This document shows, piece after piece, positions 21,336-33,090 of a stretch of DNA of 64,000 bases. A program made the position numbers and the translations under genes. This stretch comes from Tetracladium setigerum (lineage: Eukaryota > Ascomycota > Leotiomycetes > Helotiales). The DNA lies in contig PZJY01000003.1 in the NCBI GenBank assembly GCA_031472005.1, positions 62,001 to 126,000 of the forward strand, read 5' to 3'. The stretch's first letter is position 1. Every line of letters begins with the position of its first letter. The notes under the pieces were generated by a model. That model had not been told where the DNA came from, did no database searches, and saw only the letters and a list, made by a program, of their open reading frames with translations.

Positions 21336-23514
21336 CTAACTAAGATACCCAGCTTTGTTATAATCATCACTACCAGAAAACATCCAATCCCACGAAATCG
21401 GCCCATACCCCACCAACCCGGTATTCCCCTCCGCATTTCCCACCACAATCTGATTAATCCCCTCCTTCCACCCGTCCAGCACGACCCCAAAGGTTGCTGT
21501 ATCTTCCCATCCCTTTCCGAGACTAAACAGTTCGCTGCTCTTCCCACTCAACGGCACCTCGATTCTCGTTACCACACCGTTAACACCAATCGTCATATTC
21601 CGCGTATTCGTGCCGTAATCCCACGCCGAGGCGAGCGCGATGTCATTGTTGATAAAGTAGACCGAGGCGTATTTCTTGCCGACGGTTGAATTGGTTGGGG
21701 AGGTTACGGAGAATGAGGCACTGCCTGTGGAGGTTAGGTAGCCAATTTTGGAACCGACGGGTGCACAGAGGTTAGTGTTGCAGGCTGTCTTTACTGCGGT
21801 CCCGGAGAGGGTAAATGAGGTTGAGGGGTAGAAGGATGATTTTGGAGCCGCAACGGAGAGAGAGCTTGGTTTAATGGAAGATGTCACGATGACGGTATTG
21901 TTGCTTGATGCGGCAAGGGAAAGCGTGATATCGAGTGATGTTGTACCTGCTGCGAGATTGTATACTTTTTGATTCACCGTAACGGCGGTGGCAGTCTGGG
22001 AAGACTGAGAGAAAGTGATAGTTCCGCTGTACGCAGAACTGGCTGTAAGTCCGTATACCATCACGAAATTCGTTGTTTGCCTTTGATTGTTAGCCAAACC
22101 CATTGGATATTAAATTAACTTACCCAGAAGTTGTCCCACTATATACCCCAGCAACAGTGGTACTTCCGAGCTCCACCAGAAGCGTTCCATGCGCTCCGAC
22201 CCGTGCCGTATACGAAGTCTTGACATTACTTACCGTGACACCATTCCAGATGTCTTTCAGCGATCCTGCACTCTGCAGGCCAATATCAGGCAGATCAAGT
22301 GTCAGATCTCTTGCTTGATTCTTCAAGTTCACAACCGCAGCAACCGTCCGCCCTCCGCTGAGCGGCCCAGCCCAAACCTCGTATCCCTCTACGGTCCATC
22401 GACGTCTGAAGCTCGCCGGAATACCGAGAGAGTCCTGGTTATAGCCGATGACATCCTTGTTCTTCAAAATCGCCAAACTTCCTGCTGCGATGCTCGTGTA
22501 TGTATCCTTCAACGCAGCTCCAATCATCAAAGGGCTTTTAATGATCGCCCACAACGAGAAATGTGTCTGCTCCTCAGGGATGGTAAAAACATTGTTTCCG
22601 ACCTCCAGCATGTCAAGATCTAACCATTTTCCGGGTCCAGCAAACGATGTCTGCGGAACGGCTTGATTCAATATTCGAGGGATTGTTCGGTAAGCAGGAA
22701 TGATGTCGTTGGTTATTCTCCAACTGTTTCCCAAAGCCGGTGCCCATGTAGAGGGGAAGTCAACACCCCAATTACAGATTTGGAAAAGAATTTTTCGACC
22801 TGTGGCTGCGATTGCGGCAGTCATGTTCGCATATCGAGCCGAAGACGACACCGCGGGAGCGTAGTCAACATTGGGGTAGCCAGAGGCTGCTTCAGAGTAA
22901 CAATTGTCGTCTGAATAATTAGCTTGGAACAAAACATGGAGCGGGTATGGAGAGTACATTTCAGCAGGTCAGCTCCCCACGAAGCAAATGTTAAGGCGTC
23001 TTCCTTCTCGTGGACTGTACTTCATTAGCACATATCTATTCGTCGCCAAGCCAAACATACAGATGCTGCCAACCTGGTCTGGCTCTCCTGTCATGCACAT
23101 CTTTATCCCAGCATCCGAATATACGCCAAACCCGAGACCCAGGCCATGGATAAACTTACCCAACGCAGGGTATCCATTCGGAAATCGCGCAGTGTTCCAA
23201 GTCAGCTTCCCATCAGTGGTACGACTCGGCAGAGTCCATCCACAGTCAACAGTGATGTAGTGGTATCCGAGAGGTTGAAGACCTAGGTCAACCACGGCTT
23301 GTGCGTTTGAATGGATGATACTTTCGTTTGGGGAGCAAGAGTAGTGGTTGTAGGAGTTCCAACTGTAAGGAATTAGCATTTTAAAGTGGGCGGATGGGGA
23401 AGTTTACATACCCATTGGCGGGGTAATTGCCAGACCATTGTCGAGACGTGGAACGAGAGAGGCAGATAGAGGCACGGAGAGGAGAGACAAGAGAGAGAAT
23501 TGAGTGAAAGCCAT
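21336..23514 (-). CDS. Secreted alpha-galactosidase (GH27) with C-terminal beta-rich module
   Basis: Hydrolyses terminal alpha-linked galactose from galacto-oligosaccharides or galactomannan outside the cell. Exons: 23,514-23,408; 23,362-23,061; 23,014-22,958; 22,910-22,124; 22,080-21,336 (665 residues; introns 43-47 bp). A signal peptide is evident (MAFTQFSLLSLLSVPLSAS). Catalytic landmarks: KYDNC with nucleophile Asp157, RITNDI with acid/base Asp224, and WLDLDMLEVG. After the catalytic barrel and its antiparallel domain, a C-terminal module of about 240 residues carries WDYGTNTRNMTIGVNG, VVLDGWKEGIN and WDWMFSGSDD, resembling a CBM35-like sheet fold. Intron 1 is the least certain: the donor that keeps frame gives MGIWNSY, one residue longer than the common MGWNSY. 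The gene appears intact although it borders the dead transposon block. Confidence 0.9.
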
Positions 23515-24223
23515 TTTTGAGGTGATAATAAGAATTGTATTATACCGAACGACTAGAAGCACTGTGAGGTTTCCAACCCGGGGAGAGTGAGAATATTTAT
23601 GGATAACTACCTCCCACTTCAAAGCTTACCCTCTCTTGGATCTCTCCACTCTTCGGAACAATTGCCCCAGAAGCATTGCTCCGTCGTAGCAGAGATGTAT
23701 TCCTCGTAAAGCAAGAGCTCATGACATGAGAGTAGATAGTCCATGACTTCGGGGAAGCGAAGAGCGGACGGTGGAAGGAGAATAAAGTATAGTGCCTGTA
23801 TTCCCTGCAACAGTTCCCGCTTCCCCCGCTACCCCAGACTTCCCCGGACTTCGTCGCCTTGCGCTCCAATCAACAGCCGGCGCTTAGATCGAGCTGACTG
23901 GCATACAAAATTGTGGACCCCGGCAGATGATGTTCCAGAAGCCGCCGGGGATGAGCGGAGATATAATAGCTTCCATAGAAAACAAGCAGGCAGCTGGAAA
24001 GCCGATGCCAGTTCAAGGGCTATGATCAACGTCCGAGTAATTCCTTCGAGGTTGGTTCTAACAGAGAAGAAGTTGAGATCAAAACAGGACAATCTGGACA
24101 CGGCAGCATGCATATGCAGCTGTCCCAGAAAAATCGCTGTGACAGGGATATTTTCTTACAATCTTCAACCCGGCTTTCACAAAACACAAACAAACATTCC
24201 ACCGAACTTGATACTTCCATAAA
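23515..24223. other. Intergenic region, divergent promoters
   Basis: About 700 bp between the divergently transcribed alpha-galactosidase and HET genes. Short overlapping open frames on both strands show no domain or codon pattern. I see no further gene. Confidence 0.5.
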
Positions 24224-26169
24224 ATGGAGATTTGCCATGACATTTCCCATAGTATTGCTGAAATCCGAACACGTCTTTCAGCTCCAATCTATTCCACTCT
24301 TCTCGAGATCCAAAAATATCAAGTGCCGAGAGATAGATCGATTGAATGGATCAGCAATCTGGAATGTCTTTCTGTTCCTGCGAAAAGTGGACAAAAACGA
24401 CGATACGGAGATAGTGGGGAATCTGTGAAAGTCGGACTAGAGGTGACACTCCTCCACCGACGCAGGATTAATCCCTTTGAGAACAAGAAAGAGAGAGAAT
24501 TTATTGCAGTTTCTTGGGTGTGGAAACCTGGACCCGAAGAAAAGGAAATCTCTGAGAAATATGTAATTGGGCTGAGGGAAGATGGCCAGCAACGCAGGAT
24601 CCCGAGCCCTGTGAGGGACATCGTCTTGGATCGCGTAATAAATTATGCAAGTTGTCTCGATCACAAATTATTTTGGATAGACAAAATATGTATCAACCAG
24701 GACGACAACGAGGAGATTGAAGTTGCGACTCAAGCTATGGACCTGGTGTATAGTCTCAGTCAGAGATCTCTTGCGATTACCAACAGCAATATTGAGACCG
24801 AAGAGGAGATGAATACATTGACTCGGTTGATGGAGGGCAAATATGTGAATGCCAATGGCGACTTGAGAATGGTTCAGCAGGCTAGCAGAGCCTTGGAGCT
24901 GATACGTTGTCTAACATCGGTAAGCTGGTGGACGCGAGCTTGGACTTTTCATGAAGACTACAAAGCTTCAGTGAATATGACCGTCCTCATTTCCCACGAA
25001 GCCTTCTTGGAACGGCTGAAGTTATCCTCTCGCATCTTTGGCAATGTTCCAGGAGAACTATGTGTCAAATCTACGGACTTTCGCGCTCAAGTGACGAGCT
25101 TCTGTCAAGCCTATAAGCAAGACATTGGCTCTGATCAAGATTCCCTCAGACTTTGCGACGAGATCTTGAACAGAGCAGGAAAGTATACAATACGACTTCG
25201 TGAAGGAGTAGATGACAGGGGTGATATCTTCCGAAAGCCAATGTCACCAATGATTTTGACAGATATCAGAGCAAGACAAGTAACTCAATCTTGGGACCGC
25301 CTGGCAATCGTGGCGAATTGCTGCAATTACGATATACGGTTAAACAAGCATGAGCTGGAGGAACGAGAATTCAGCCAGAGCCCCGCTTTCCTGACACAGT
25401 ACCTGCTCAATGGCGAGATCGTCGGGAATGAACAGAGTGCTACCCCTTCGTTAAAGAGAGCGTTTTCGACTTCCTGAAGCACCGAAGCTTGGACAGTTTC
25501 AAGTCGCCTATCAAAACACAACTTAGCTTTATCAAAAGTTGTCGATTTCCCGAAGTAAAACTCGTGGAAAACGGTGTTCAAACATCGGGCCATCTTTGGA
25601 AGCTCGGGAAGAGAATTGTAGTGAAGTATGAAGCAAAGCTGTCCGGCGAAGATTCTACTCCTAATGGTTTAGAAGGCTATGAAAGGTATCGTCTGAAGCA
25701 ACTGGCACATGAACTTGGAAACGGAATATATGGAAAATGCTACGAGACTCTCGCAGACGACCTTCTTCATTACCTGGACGAAGAGAAGAAGGCGGAAGGT
25801 AGTTTTGCGGACACATACATGTACTGGATGGCTAGCGAGGTACATTCCGCAACAACTTATCCAGGACAAGTTCTACGCCTCGGGTGTCTTGTTGATGGGT
25901 CCGAAAACGAGCATACGCCTTACCGTGGAATATTTGTCTGCGATGCAAGCGATCAAGGTCCCGATTACATTTTCACGGCCTACCGTCAATCCAGCGGAGG
26001 CTTCGGAGAAATCGACATGCATGTCTCTTGAGGAGTCGAGATATTAAACCCAAACAAACATGAGCTACCGGAATTAATCACCAAGAATTGGGTGAACGGG
26101 CTATACTTTGCTAGTGGGTGGGATAAGAAAGATGTCCTGTTTCCTTGGCAAGACTGTCTGAAAATTTAA
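24224..26169 (+). pseudogene. HET-domain (heterokaryon incompatibility) gene, broken
   Basis: HET proteins trigger cell death when genetically different hyphae fuse. The first 417 codons hold the HET signature: FIAVSWVWKP, ..LFWIDKICINQDDNEE and AMDLVYSLSQRSLAI, then SWWTRAWTFHED. Two lesions are visible. Near 25,430-25,441 the frame shifts by one base: the downstream frame (VFDFLKHRSLDSF, SGHLWKLGKR) has clear protein character but follows a stop at 25,429. At 26,029-26,031 a TGA interrupts an otherwise open frame that goes on through LFPWQDCLKI to TAA at 26,167. No GT..AG intron of plausible size explains the shift. The conserved HET core precedes both lesions, so a truncated product is possible. 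A sequencing error could explain one lesion, less likely both. Confidence 0.8.
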
Positions 26170-27093
26170 TCATTGAAAGTAAAAAGGTATCTCGTATCCA
26201 GTCACTTATTGATTTGATCAGCACAGTGCTGTTCCTAAAATCCAATAATGGATCAAATCGAGAACTAAGCAAGTGGTATTGCTCCTACCATTCACCTGCC
26301 TTTGATGAAGTATCCAATCTCCGTATCCGGTGCTCTCCAGGACGAGTGGGTGACATGGAGACATATATTTTGTACAGTATGTGCGCGCGGAATGGATTGT
26401 GGATGGCACATGCGATGCAATCGCGTGAGCCGAAGATGGCCAAGTGGGAGGTTAAGAATCCTCAATATATTTTACAATTCTAGGTCGTCAACGTAGTGGG
26501 CAAGCAAAACGCAAGTTCGCATGGTGATTATATCACAGCAGGTACCACTCACGTCATGTGGTTACAGTTATTATACCGAAACAACATCTCACCAAATCCG
26601 AACATGGTTCCCGCCTTGCTCACCCATGAAAGTGATAAAGCTCTGTCTTGCACCATCTACTGGGCATGTCCAATCAAGTGCCTGTGCTTTGCAGAAGCAG
26701 GCAGCACTGCCTCTACAAGAATGACGCGCGTGAGATTTTACCTGGCGCATGGGTTTCCCACATGATCCATCCAGATCCAGGCTGGATTGTATCGTACTCC
26801 CCTTCCTTAATATGCACGGGATCCAATCCACTGGGAGAGATCATCATGCCCATCGATCCTGAAACACAAACCAAGTTTTAGCTATCTTCTTTTGGATCTG
26901 GAAGAAGTGTTTAATCCCGTGGGAGGAACCGCCGAAGTTGACGTCTGAGAATAGAGGGCTTGATTTTCAAATCCCAAGACCTCAAATAGAAAGGAGTCGA
27001 CTTACCTGCGACCATCTGCGCATAGGTTATGTCACCGTAGTTATCTAGTATGATGGGAACCGTCGCCTAAGCTCAGAATTAGTTCAGTTCTTC
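26170..27093. other. Gene-poor gap between HET and DUF4419 genes
   Basis: Open stretches at 26,145-26,483 and 26,496-26,765 (plus) and 26,589-26,831 (minus) overlap each other, lack domains and start near no plausible promoter. I treat this as non-coding, possibly decayed sequence. Confidence 0.45.
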
Positions 27094-28650
27094 TTAAGGG
27101 TTAATTAGTAGCATTTGTGAGAAGCTGTCTTGGACAATCAACCGACTTCGCCCAAAGATTGAACTTACAAATCCTGGAGGTATATTGTCGGTAACGACGA
27201 TATGGTATCGAGCCTCTTCGAGAACCATCACTTTGTCTTCGTGTTGATACCGATACGGGTGCTTGAGTTCCTCTTCTTTACTCGGTGGATTATCATGCTC
27301 AGGTTGAAAGAGGCATTTTCCATCTGCATCCCAAAAGCAAAAGGCTGTAATCCAGCCCGAAAGATAAGATTCTCCCGAGCCTTGATATAAAATCACAATT
27401 AGCATGAGAAATCCGGATCCCATAAACCACTCGGATATCTGTCCCCGCGCACTCATTGTGAAAAAATACTAGGTGAATTGATGACCTACCTGCAGAATAA
27501 TGAGCGATACGCTGCCAAAAATCCCTGATTTCCTCACTGTCTGGGTTCTCAAATGTCTCCACGAACTTCTGTAACACTGGCTTCAGAAGAGCGTAGAAAA
27601 CCCTGGGTTCGTCGCCAAATGTGTTCAATCTCTCCAAACGTGTCAACATCTTCACCCAATCCTTCTTTTGGCCAAGTAAAGTGACAGACGGTAGCCCACA
27701 GCTCGTGCAGCAGACGTATTGAAAGTATTTTTGCATAGAACTCATCAACAGGATGCTTGCAGTAGCTTGGTCAACTTTTGTAGTTGTGCTGAAAGCAGGC
27801 ATAAACCAGTCTCGGAGAGTAGGATCTAGAATATTCTCTGCAAGCTTCTTTCCCCTGTGTAAAGTTAGATGCGGTTTAGGAAGCGGAAAATTGTTGTGAC
27901 CTACATTAGATAACCAAAAGACGCCCAATCGATACCGAACATGGTATTTTTCCTCGGTATCATAGGATCTATTCCAACTCTCAACACCAACTCTTTCTTA
28001 CCTTCGTGAGCGACGAACAAGTGCCTCAACTCTTCAGAATTCGCATTGATATAGAGATTCAATTGGCTCAGAATAGAAAACCAGATATCCTCAGGACGGA
28101 TAACCAGATGATGGTGACGATTGTACGCCAAGATAACAGAGTCAACGAAGCCGTTGCGAGCAGGTAATGCAGGCAATTTTGGACTGATGCCGTCCTCGAA
28201 AGAAGTTTGTATAATGTTGCCATTCTTGTTGTTCTTGAACTCTTCCTCACATGTAGCTTCGATGAAGCGTTTGACTTCGGTGAGAGCGCGGCGGTATTGA
28301 TCATTGTCAATAGGTCTTGCGCGGTGCGGTACTGGCTCAACCTTGACACCATTTTTCGGTTGAACAGTCTTTGCCTGGGAAGGAGTAGAATCTTTTGTGT
28401 TGGTTTCCTGCTTCTTCCCTTGCATTTGGAGGGTTGGGGTTGTGGAGTTCGCGGTGGCCTGGGACTTCTGAGACTTTCGAAGTCGTCGAGTAGAAAAGAG
28501 ACGACGAAGAGGAGCGAACATTGCTAAATAATTTGCTTTGGTTCTAGTGTCAGTGAACTGGTTGATGTTTGTCAACAGGGTTAGACTTGCAAGTTGGTTG
28601 TTCTCGTACTTGGGAAGGTTAGTTTGTCTACGCCGCAATTCCCTTGGCAT
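27094..28650 (-). CDS. DUF4419-domain protein
   Basis: Function unknown. Exons 28,650-27,905; 27,854-27,490; 27,380-27,094 give 465 residues, with introns of 50 and 109 bp. After a basic, low-complexity N-terminus (MFAPLRRLFSTRRLRKS and a Ser/Thr/Gln stretch) come the landmarks of the family as I know it: YNRHHHLVIRPEDIWFSIL, NANSEELRHLFV, LDPTLRDWFMPAFSTTT, YVCCTSCGLPSVTLLG and YLSGWITAFCFWD. The first intron donor (GTAGGT) is chosen because it alone joins the two conserved blocks in frame. The Arg-rich N-terminus might be a mitochondrial or membrane-associating leader. The start at 28,650 is the first ATG; an internal ATG before the Arg-rich stretch is an alternative. Confidence 0.85.
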
Positions 28651-29249
28651 TGTTGCCTTTCTCGAACAGGGGTCAAATAATCAAACACATTAATATTAGC
28701 TTTATACTATAATGTTTAGTGCGATTGTATTGAAGACTTTACTGATGTCTGTTCCCTCCTATTGAGTTTTTTTTTTTTGAATGCTCTCACAGGCAATGGC
28801 TGATTGTCACGTGATCATGTGCATGTGCCTTGATAAGCTCTGCATCCCAGATTTACTAAATACAGAAGGAAAAAAGAACAAACCGGATTGGTTCATTGGT
28901 CAATCCCCCTTGTAAGTGGAATATTCTAGTACCTTACGTACTCCATACAGACGCCAAAGGTCAGTTATTTCGGCCATGTGCGAAGTACGTACTGTATGCA
29001 GCAAGAAATAGAGTTTGGCTACCGCCTTTTCCCAACAGTATCGGGTCCGGAAGTTTTCCCCAAACGTGAATTCATAACATTAATTTTGTGCTTGCCTGAC
29101 AGCATAGGATCCTAGGATGTTCCGATTCCCGTTCCTTTGATGAAGGAGAGTGAGGGAATATGTTAGTCAAGACCCATCTTCATCTTCTCCGTTCAAAATA
29201 AATTCTCCCAGCACCTTTGCGCATCTGCAAAGATAATTGAACAGTTGAA
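28651..29249. other. Intergenic region, divergent promoters
   Basis: About 600 bp between DUF4419 and the dehydrogenase, containing a run of T (about 28,769-28,778) and no supported gene. A 63-codon open frame on the minus strand overlaps the dehydrogenase start and is a shadow. Confidence 0.5.
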
Positions 29250-30260
29250 ATGCTGTACGGACTCGTCTCTTGCAGTGGGGTGCCTTTTACGCCAGAGAAA
29301 GATATTCCAGACTTGAAAGGAAAGATTATCTTCATTACGGGTGGTAATATTCCCTAGCTTCCTTCGGTGTCTCCTGTTCAACATGCTAACTCAATTCCCA
29401 CCACAGGCAACAGTGGCCTAGGTAAAGAAGCTGCTCTCCAACTCTCGAAGCATAATCCCTCGCGCATTTATCTCTCATGCCGCACCGCATCTAAAGCCCA
29501 AGCCGCAATTGAAGACATCCAATCCACAGTCCCCAACGCACGAATAACGTTCATCCCATGCGACCTTGCCTCCTTGAAATCAACACAAGAGGCAGCGAAA
29601 GAATTCGTGGCCAAGGAGCAGAGACTGGATATTTTGATGTTGAACGCGGGAATAATGGCTACCCCACCTGGGACAACGAAGGAGGGTTATGAAGAGCAGT
29701 TCGGTACGAATCATTTGGGGCATGCACTGCTTACTAAACTGCTTCTCCCAACTCTCATCAAGACTGCGGAACAACCAGGCGCTGATGTGAGGGTTGTGGG
29801 TCTGAGTTCAATGGGACATGTCGGTGTGCCTTCTGGCGGAATCGCCTTCAACGATTTGAAGACTGATATGCACTCCTACCTAACGTTCAAGAGATACGGA
29901 CAATCGAAGCTAGCTAACATCCTATTTGTGAAAGAACTTGCGAAGAAATACCCAAGTATTACCGCAGTAGCCGTGCACCCAGGCACTGTGGAGACTGAGC
30001 TATACGGCTCCTTTTTCAGTGCGTATTGGGGGCTGGGACGTGTAGCGAACAGGGCAAAGAGCTTGTTTTTTACAAGCGTGGGAGACAGGGCGAAGAACCA
30101 GCTGTGGGCTGCTACTTGGAAGAAGGGGGAGGTGATCAGTGGAGAATATTACACACCTGTCGGGGTTACAGGACAGGGTAGTAAGCTTAGCAATGATCAG
30201 GAACTTGCTGCTAAACTCTGGAAGTGGACTGAGAACGAGTTGGAAGGATGGGAGCTTTAA
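29250..30260 (+). CDS. Short-chain dehydrogenase/reductase (SDR)
   Basis: NAD(P)-dependent oxidoreductase; the substrate cannot be read from sequence. Two exons, 29,250-29,343 and 29,407-30,260, with a 63-bp intron give 315 residues. The intron splits the cofactor loop: TGG ends exon 1 and NSGLGKE opens exon 2, together TGGNSGLG at residues 30-37. Further landmarks are LNAGIMA, LSSMGH (catalytic Ser region), Y195GQSK199 (catalytic Tyr and Lys) and VHPGTVETEL. The layout matches the retinol-dehydrogenase/WW-oxidoreductase-like branch of fungal SDRs. No membrane anchor is apparent. The start at 29,250 is chosen because it gives the usual short N-terminal strand (LKGKIIFITGG). Confidence 0.9.
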
Positions 30261-30362
30261 GTGGGAGTTGGATCTACAATCTGTATCTAGTCGTAAGGAT
30301 AAATAATCGCACTCTTGCGGTTGCTATCTACTACGTTTTTGTTCATGTGGAGTGGTTAGACC

Positions 30363-31500
30363 GTGGCAAACCGCAGACAGAAAATTAACATTATTTACCT
30401 CCTGTACGAAGTAATCGCACCCTGGTGGAGACCACCAAATGTCCACATTGCGCCTGACAAGAAGCGTGGGAGCGAAGAGCGTGATTTAAGCAGATTGCGT
30501 ACCTCTAACCTCGTGCTCTACACAGACGGCAGTTGCATCAATGAGAAGGTTGGCGCTTTAGTTGTGACGGCCGATAGCTTTATCACACATTAGTTATACC
30601 TAGGCTAAGCATTAGAGGCTACTGTCTACGTAGCCGAGTTAAGAGAGATTCTCTTAGTGCTCGAGATCGCATATAAGAAAGACTATAGAGCTACTATAGT
30701 TTTCACAGATAACTAGGCTGTAATTAGATCCGTGGCTAACCCAGAAAGTTAATCCGGCTAATATAACCTCCTTTAGATAGTGTGGATGATAGAAAACATA
30801 AGACACAAAGGGATAGAGCCAGAGTTCCACTGGGTCCTGGCTTATATAAGCATAGAGGGCAACGAAAGAGCGGACAAGGCAGTAAAGGAAGCCACAGGCT
30901 GGCGAAGGATTAGGGACCGGGGCGGTCAAGGGAAGTTAATACTGGCTAAACTGCTTACAGACCGCCAGGTTACTCGCTTGTCGCGGCGATGAGAGCAGTC
31001 TATAACTCGTTCCTGCTGGCCGAGTGGAAAGAGGGATAGACAAACGAAAGGACTGGAAGAGAGCTATATAGGATATGCCCGGAGCTAATATTTTTAGTTC
31101 TCCTGCTACATAAGTCAGTATTTAGACTATTTAGCTCGCTCATAGTATAGTTGCGCACAGTAAAGATAGGCCTGCAGTAGTTCCTATTTCTTAGGAAGGC
31201 GCCAGACGTGGATGACGACAAGTGCGAGTGTAGAAGAGGCTCATAAACCGTATATTATATCCTTTTCTCCTGCCCCATTTATCGTGAATTACAGCGGGAA
31301 ACATAGGGAGGAGAGAGAACAAGGGAACAGCAGGACCCTAGGAAAGTATTGGGAGCGCAAGCTTTCGCATTAAAAGCAGCAAAATTTATGAGAAATACTG
31401 CTCGAATCCCGCTTCAACTCATTGTAACATCCACGACAGCGCTCGATCTGTTCGGCAATACTTTAACATAGCAGGTTCTAAGCGTGTGTTTTTGGGCTAT
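30363..31500 (+). mobile_element. Degenerate 3' end of a LINE (Tad-like): RNase H and Cys-rich tail
   Basis: The reading LYTDGSCINEKVGA begins an RNase H domain, followed by VAELREIL (Glu), VFTDN (Asp) and IEGNERADKAVKEATGW, the standard four-acid layout of RNase H in fungal Tad/I-group LINEs. Downstream, a piece reading APDVDDDKCECRRGS matches the Cys-containing tail that follows RNase H in these elements. Many TAG/TAA codons interrupt it. Endonuclease and reverse transcriptase parts are absent, a normal 5' truncation. The right limit is approximate. Confidence 0.8.
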
Positions 31501-31869
31501 TAGGTATCGTTAGATGAGAATGCTTCGCTAATCTGTTCAATCCCTTCCTTCAGCCTCGCCACTCCTAACAAAACTACTTAAACTCCCCTGTCTGGTTTTC
31601 GCGTTTGCCTTCCCAATTTCTTTAGAGTTCTCTTCTTCCGCCGTGAGTCGGCGGACGCCAGTCGGGACGTCAATTAATGCAATGCATACTCGGACAAGCC
31701 ATTCCCGGATCCCGCGGACGAAATTGTATAGTTAAACAAATACTGCATCCCGCAGGCAGACCTTTCTCGCTTACAAAAGAAGTGGCTCTCTTAGCGTTTG
31801 TGCAATAATACTTCGTACTGCACCCAGGCGTTATTCACCCTACTCTTTCTTCTTTCTTCTTTTTTCAAT
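31501..31869. promoter_or_regulatory. Upstream region of the medium-chain dehydrogenase
   Basis: No gene seen. A pyrimidine-rich stretch (TTCTTCTTTCTTCTTTTTTCAA, 31,847-31,868) directly precedes the chosen ATG at 31,870, as is common for the transcribed leader of expressed fungal genes. Confidence 0.4.
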
Positions 31870-32880
31870 ATGTCAACAATGAATGCATGGCAGTTTAAGA
31901 CGGCCGATGGCGGCATCGAGAAGAATCTGTTTCTACCCGCTGCCGGCGTTGTCATACCGAAGGTCACTGACAACCAAGTTCTAGTCGAAGTCTACGCAAC
32001 AGCGCTCAATCCTGCCGACTACAAACTTCCCGAGATGGGCCTTCTTGCCAAAGTCGTGTTCCCTTCTCCTTGTACGCCTGGTCGTGACTTCTGCGGGAAA
32101 GTCGTTAAGTGCGGAAGTAAGGCCAATTCCTTTCGGGTTGGTGAGATAGTATTCGGCACCTATGATGAAACATCTGGGCACGGTTCATTGGCCCAGTACA
32201 TTGCTGTATCGAAGGAAACGATCGCATCGATGCCGGAGGGGTTACGGGTAGACGATGCAGCCGGCATTGGCGTGGCCGGTCTTACCGCATATCAATCGAT
32301 CAAGCCATACGTCAAAGAAGGTGACAAGGTTTTTATTAATGGCGGCTCTGGAGGCACTGGTGTCTTCTGCATCCAGATCGCGAAGCTTTTGGGTTGTCAT
32401 GTGACGGCCACATGCTCAAGTGCCAACGTCGGCCTATGCAAGAGTATTGGAGCCGATGAAATCATAGACTACAAGCTAGTCGATATCGGCAAAGGACTTA
32501 AAAAGAAGGGACAGGTCTTCAACCTCGCAATTGACAATGTTAGGATGCCGGCCAGCCTCTATAAGGTTTCCCACAACTTCTTAGTCCCTGATGGGCAATT
32601 CATCCAAGTCGGAATACCGAGCGGATTCAGAGCTTTTTCGCATCTTGCCAGCAATATGTTAGTTCCTAGGGTCCTTGGTGGCGGTAAACGGAAGTACCGT
32701 ATGGAAATAGCCAAGATTAAGGCTGATGAGCTGGCTGAAATCGGGAAATGGATGAAGGAGGGGAAGATTCAGGCGGTTACCGACTCGACGTTTGATTTTA
32801 ACGATGTACCGAAAGCTTTTGAGAAACTCAAGAGTGGAAGAGCGAAGGGGAAGATTGTAGTTCATGTTAAAAAAGATTAA
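31870..32880 (+). CDS. Zinc-free medium-chain dehydrogenase (quinone-oxidoreductase/enoyl-reductase-like)
   Basis: NAD(P)H-dependent MDR-superfamily reductase, 336 residues, no intron. The N-terminal GroES-like part reads NQVLVEVYATALNPADYKL and PGRDFCGKVV. The Rossmann part has VFINGGSGGTGVFCIQIAKLLG followed by SANVGLCKSIGADEIIDY. No catalytic-zinc Cys/His set is present, which points to the quinone oxidoreductase or trans-enoyl reductase branch. The ORF is open from 31,798, but the 24 extra residues are hydrophobic and odd. The ATG at 31,870 gives the usual short N-terminus (MSTMNAWQF). The gene stands between two transposon remnants and shows no damage. Confidence 0.88.
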   Translation: MSTMNAWQFKTADGGIEKNLFLPAAGVVIPKVTDNQVLVEVYATALNPADYKLPEMGLLAKVVFPSPCTPGRDFCGKVVKCGSKANSFRVGEIVFGTYDETSGHGSLAQYIAVSKETIASMPEGLRVDDAAGIGVAGLTAYQSIKPYVKEGDKVFINGGSGGTGVFCIQIAKLLGCHVTATCSSANVGLCKSIGADEIIDYKLVDIGKGLKKKGQVFNLAIDNVRMPASLYKVSHNFLVPDGQFIQVGIPSGFRAFSHLASNMLVPRVLGGGKRKYRMEIAKIKADELAEIGKWMKEGKIQAVTDSTFDFNDVPKAFEKLKSGRAKGKIVVHVKKD

Positions 32881-32996
32881 AGAGTCGAATGGGGTTTGGT
32901 TTCTAGTTTAGAGTTGAGATTATCTTAGACTGTAGGATAATTCATTGACAGGTTGGCTGCCTCTATGTCTTGATTGTGAGAATAACAGTGTTAATG

Positions 32997-33090
32997 TGTT
33001 ACGAACATGGGCCAGTGAGGGTCAGGGTAAGGGGTGGGTTCATTCTGACTAACTAAGCTATCCTGCTCACGTGCTCTATATAAGGGAAGG
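32997..33090 (+). repeat. LTR fragment, interrupted by a C-family LTR
   Basis: It begins TGTTACGAAC like the element B LTR and contains AGCTATCCTGCTCACGTGCTCTATATAAG, shared in reverse with 21,274-21,325. The sequence is cut at 33,090 by the 299-bp LTR. What follows that LTR (33,390-33,529) is AT-rich and may be its continuation. Confidence 0.55.

Noticed and set aside
26145..26831. Small open frames downstream of the HET gene on both strands
   Set aside because: They overlap each other, lack domains and have no intron or start context. The first overlaps the end of the HET frame.
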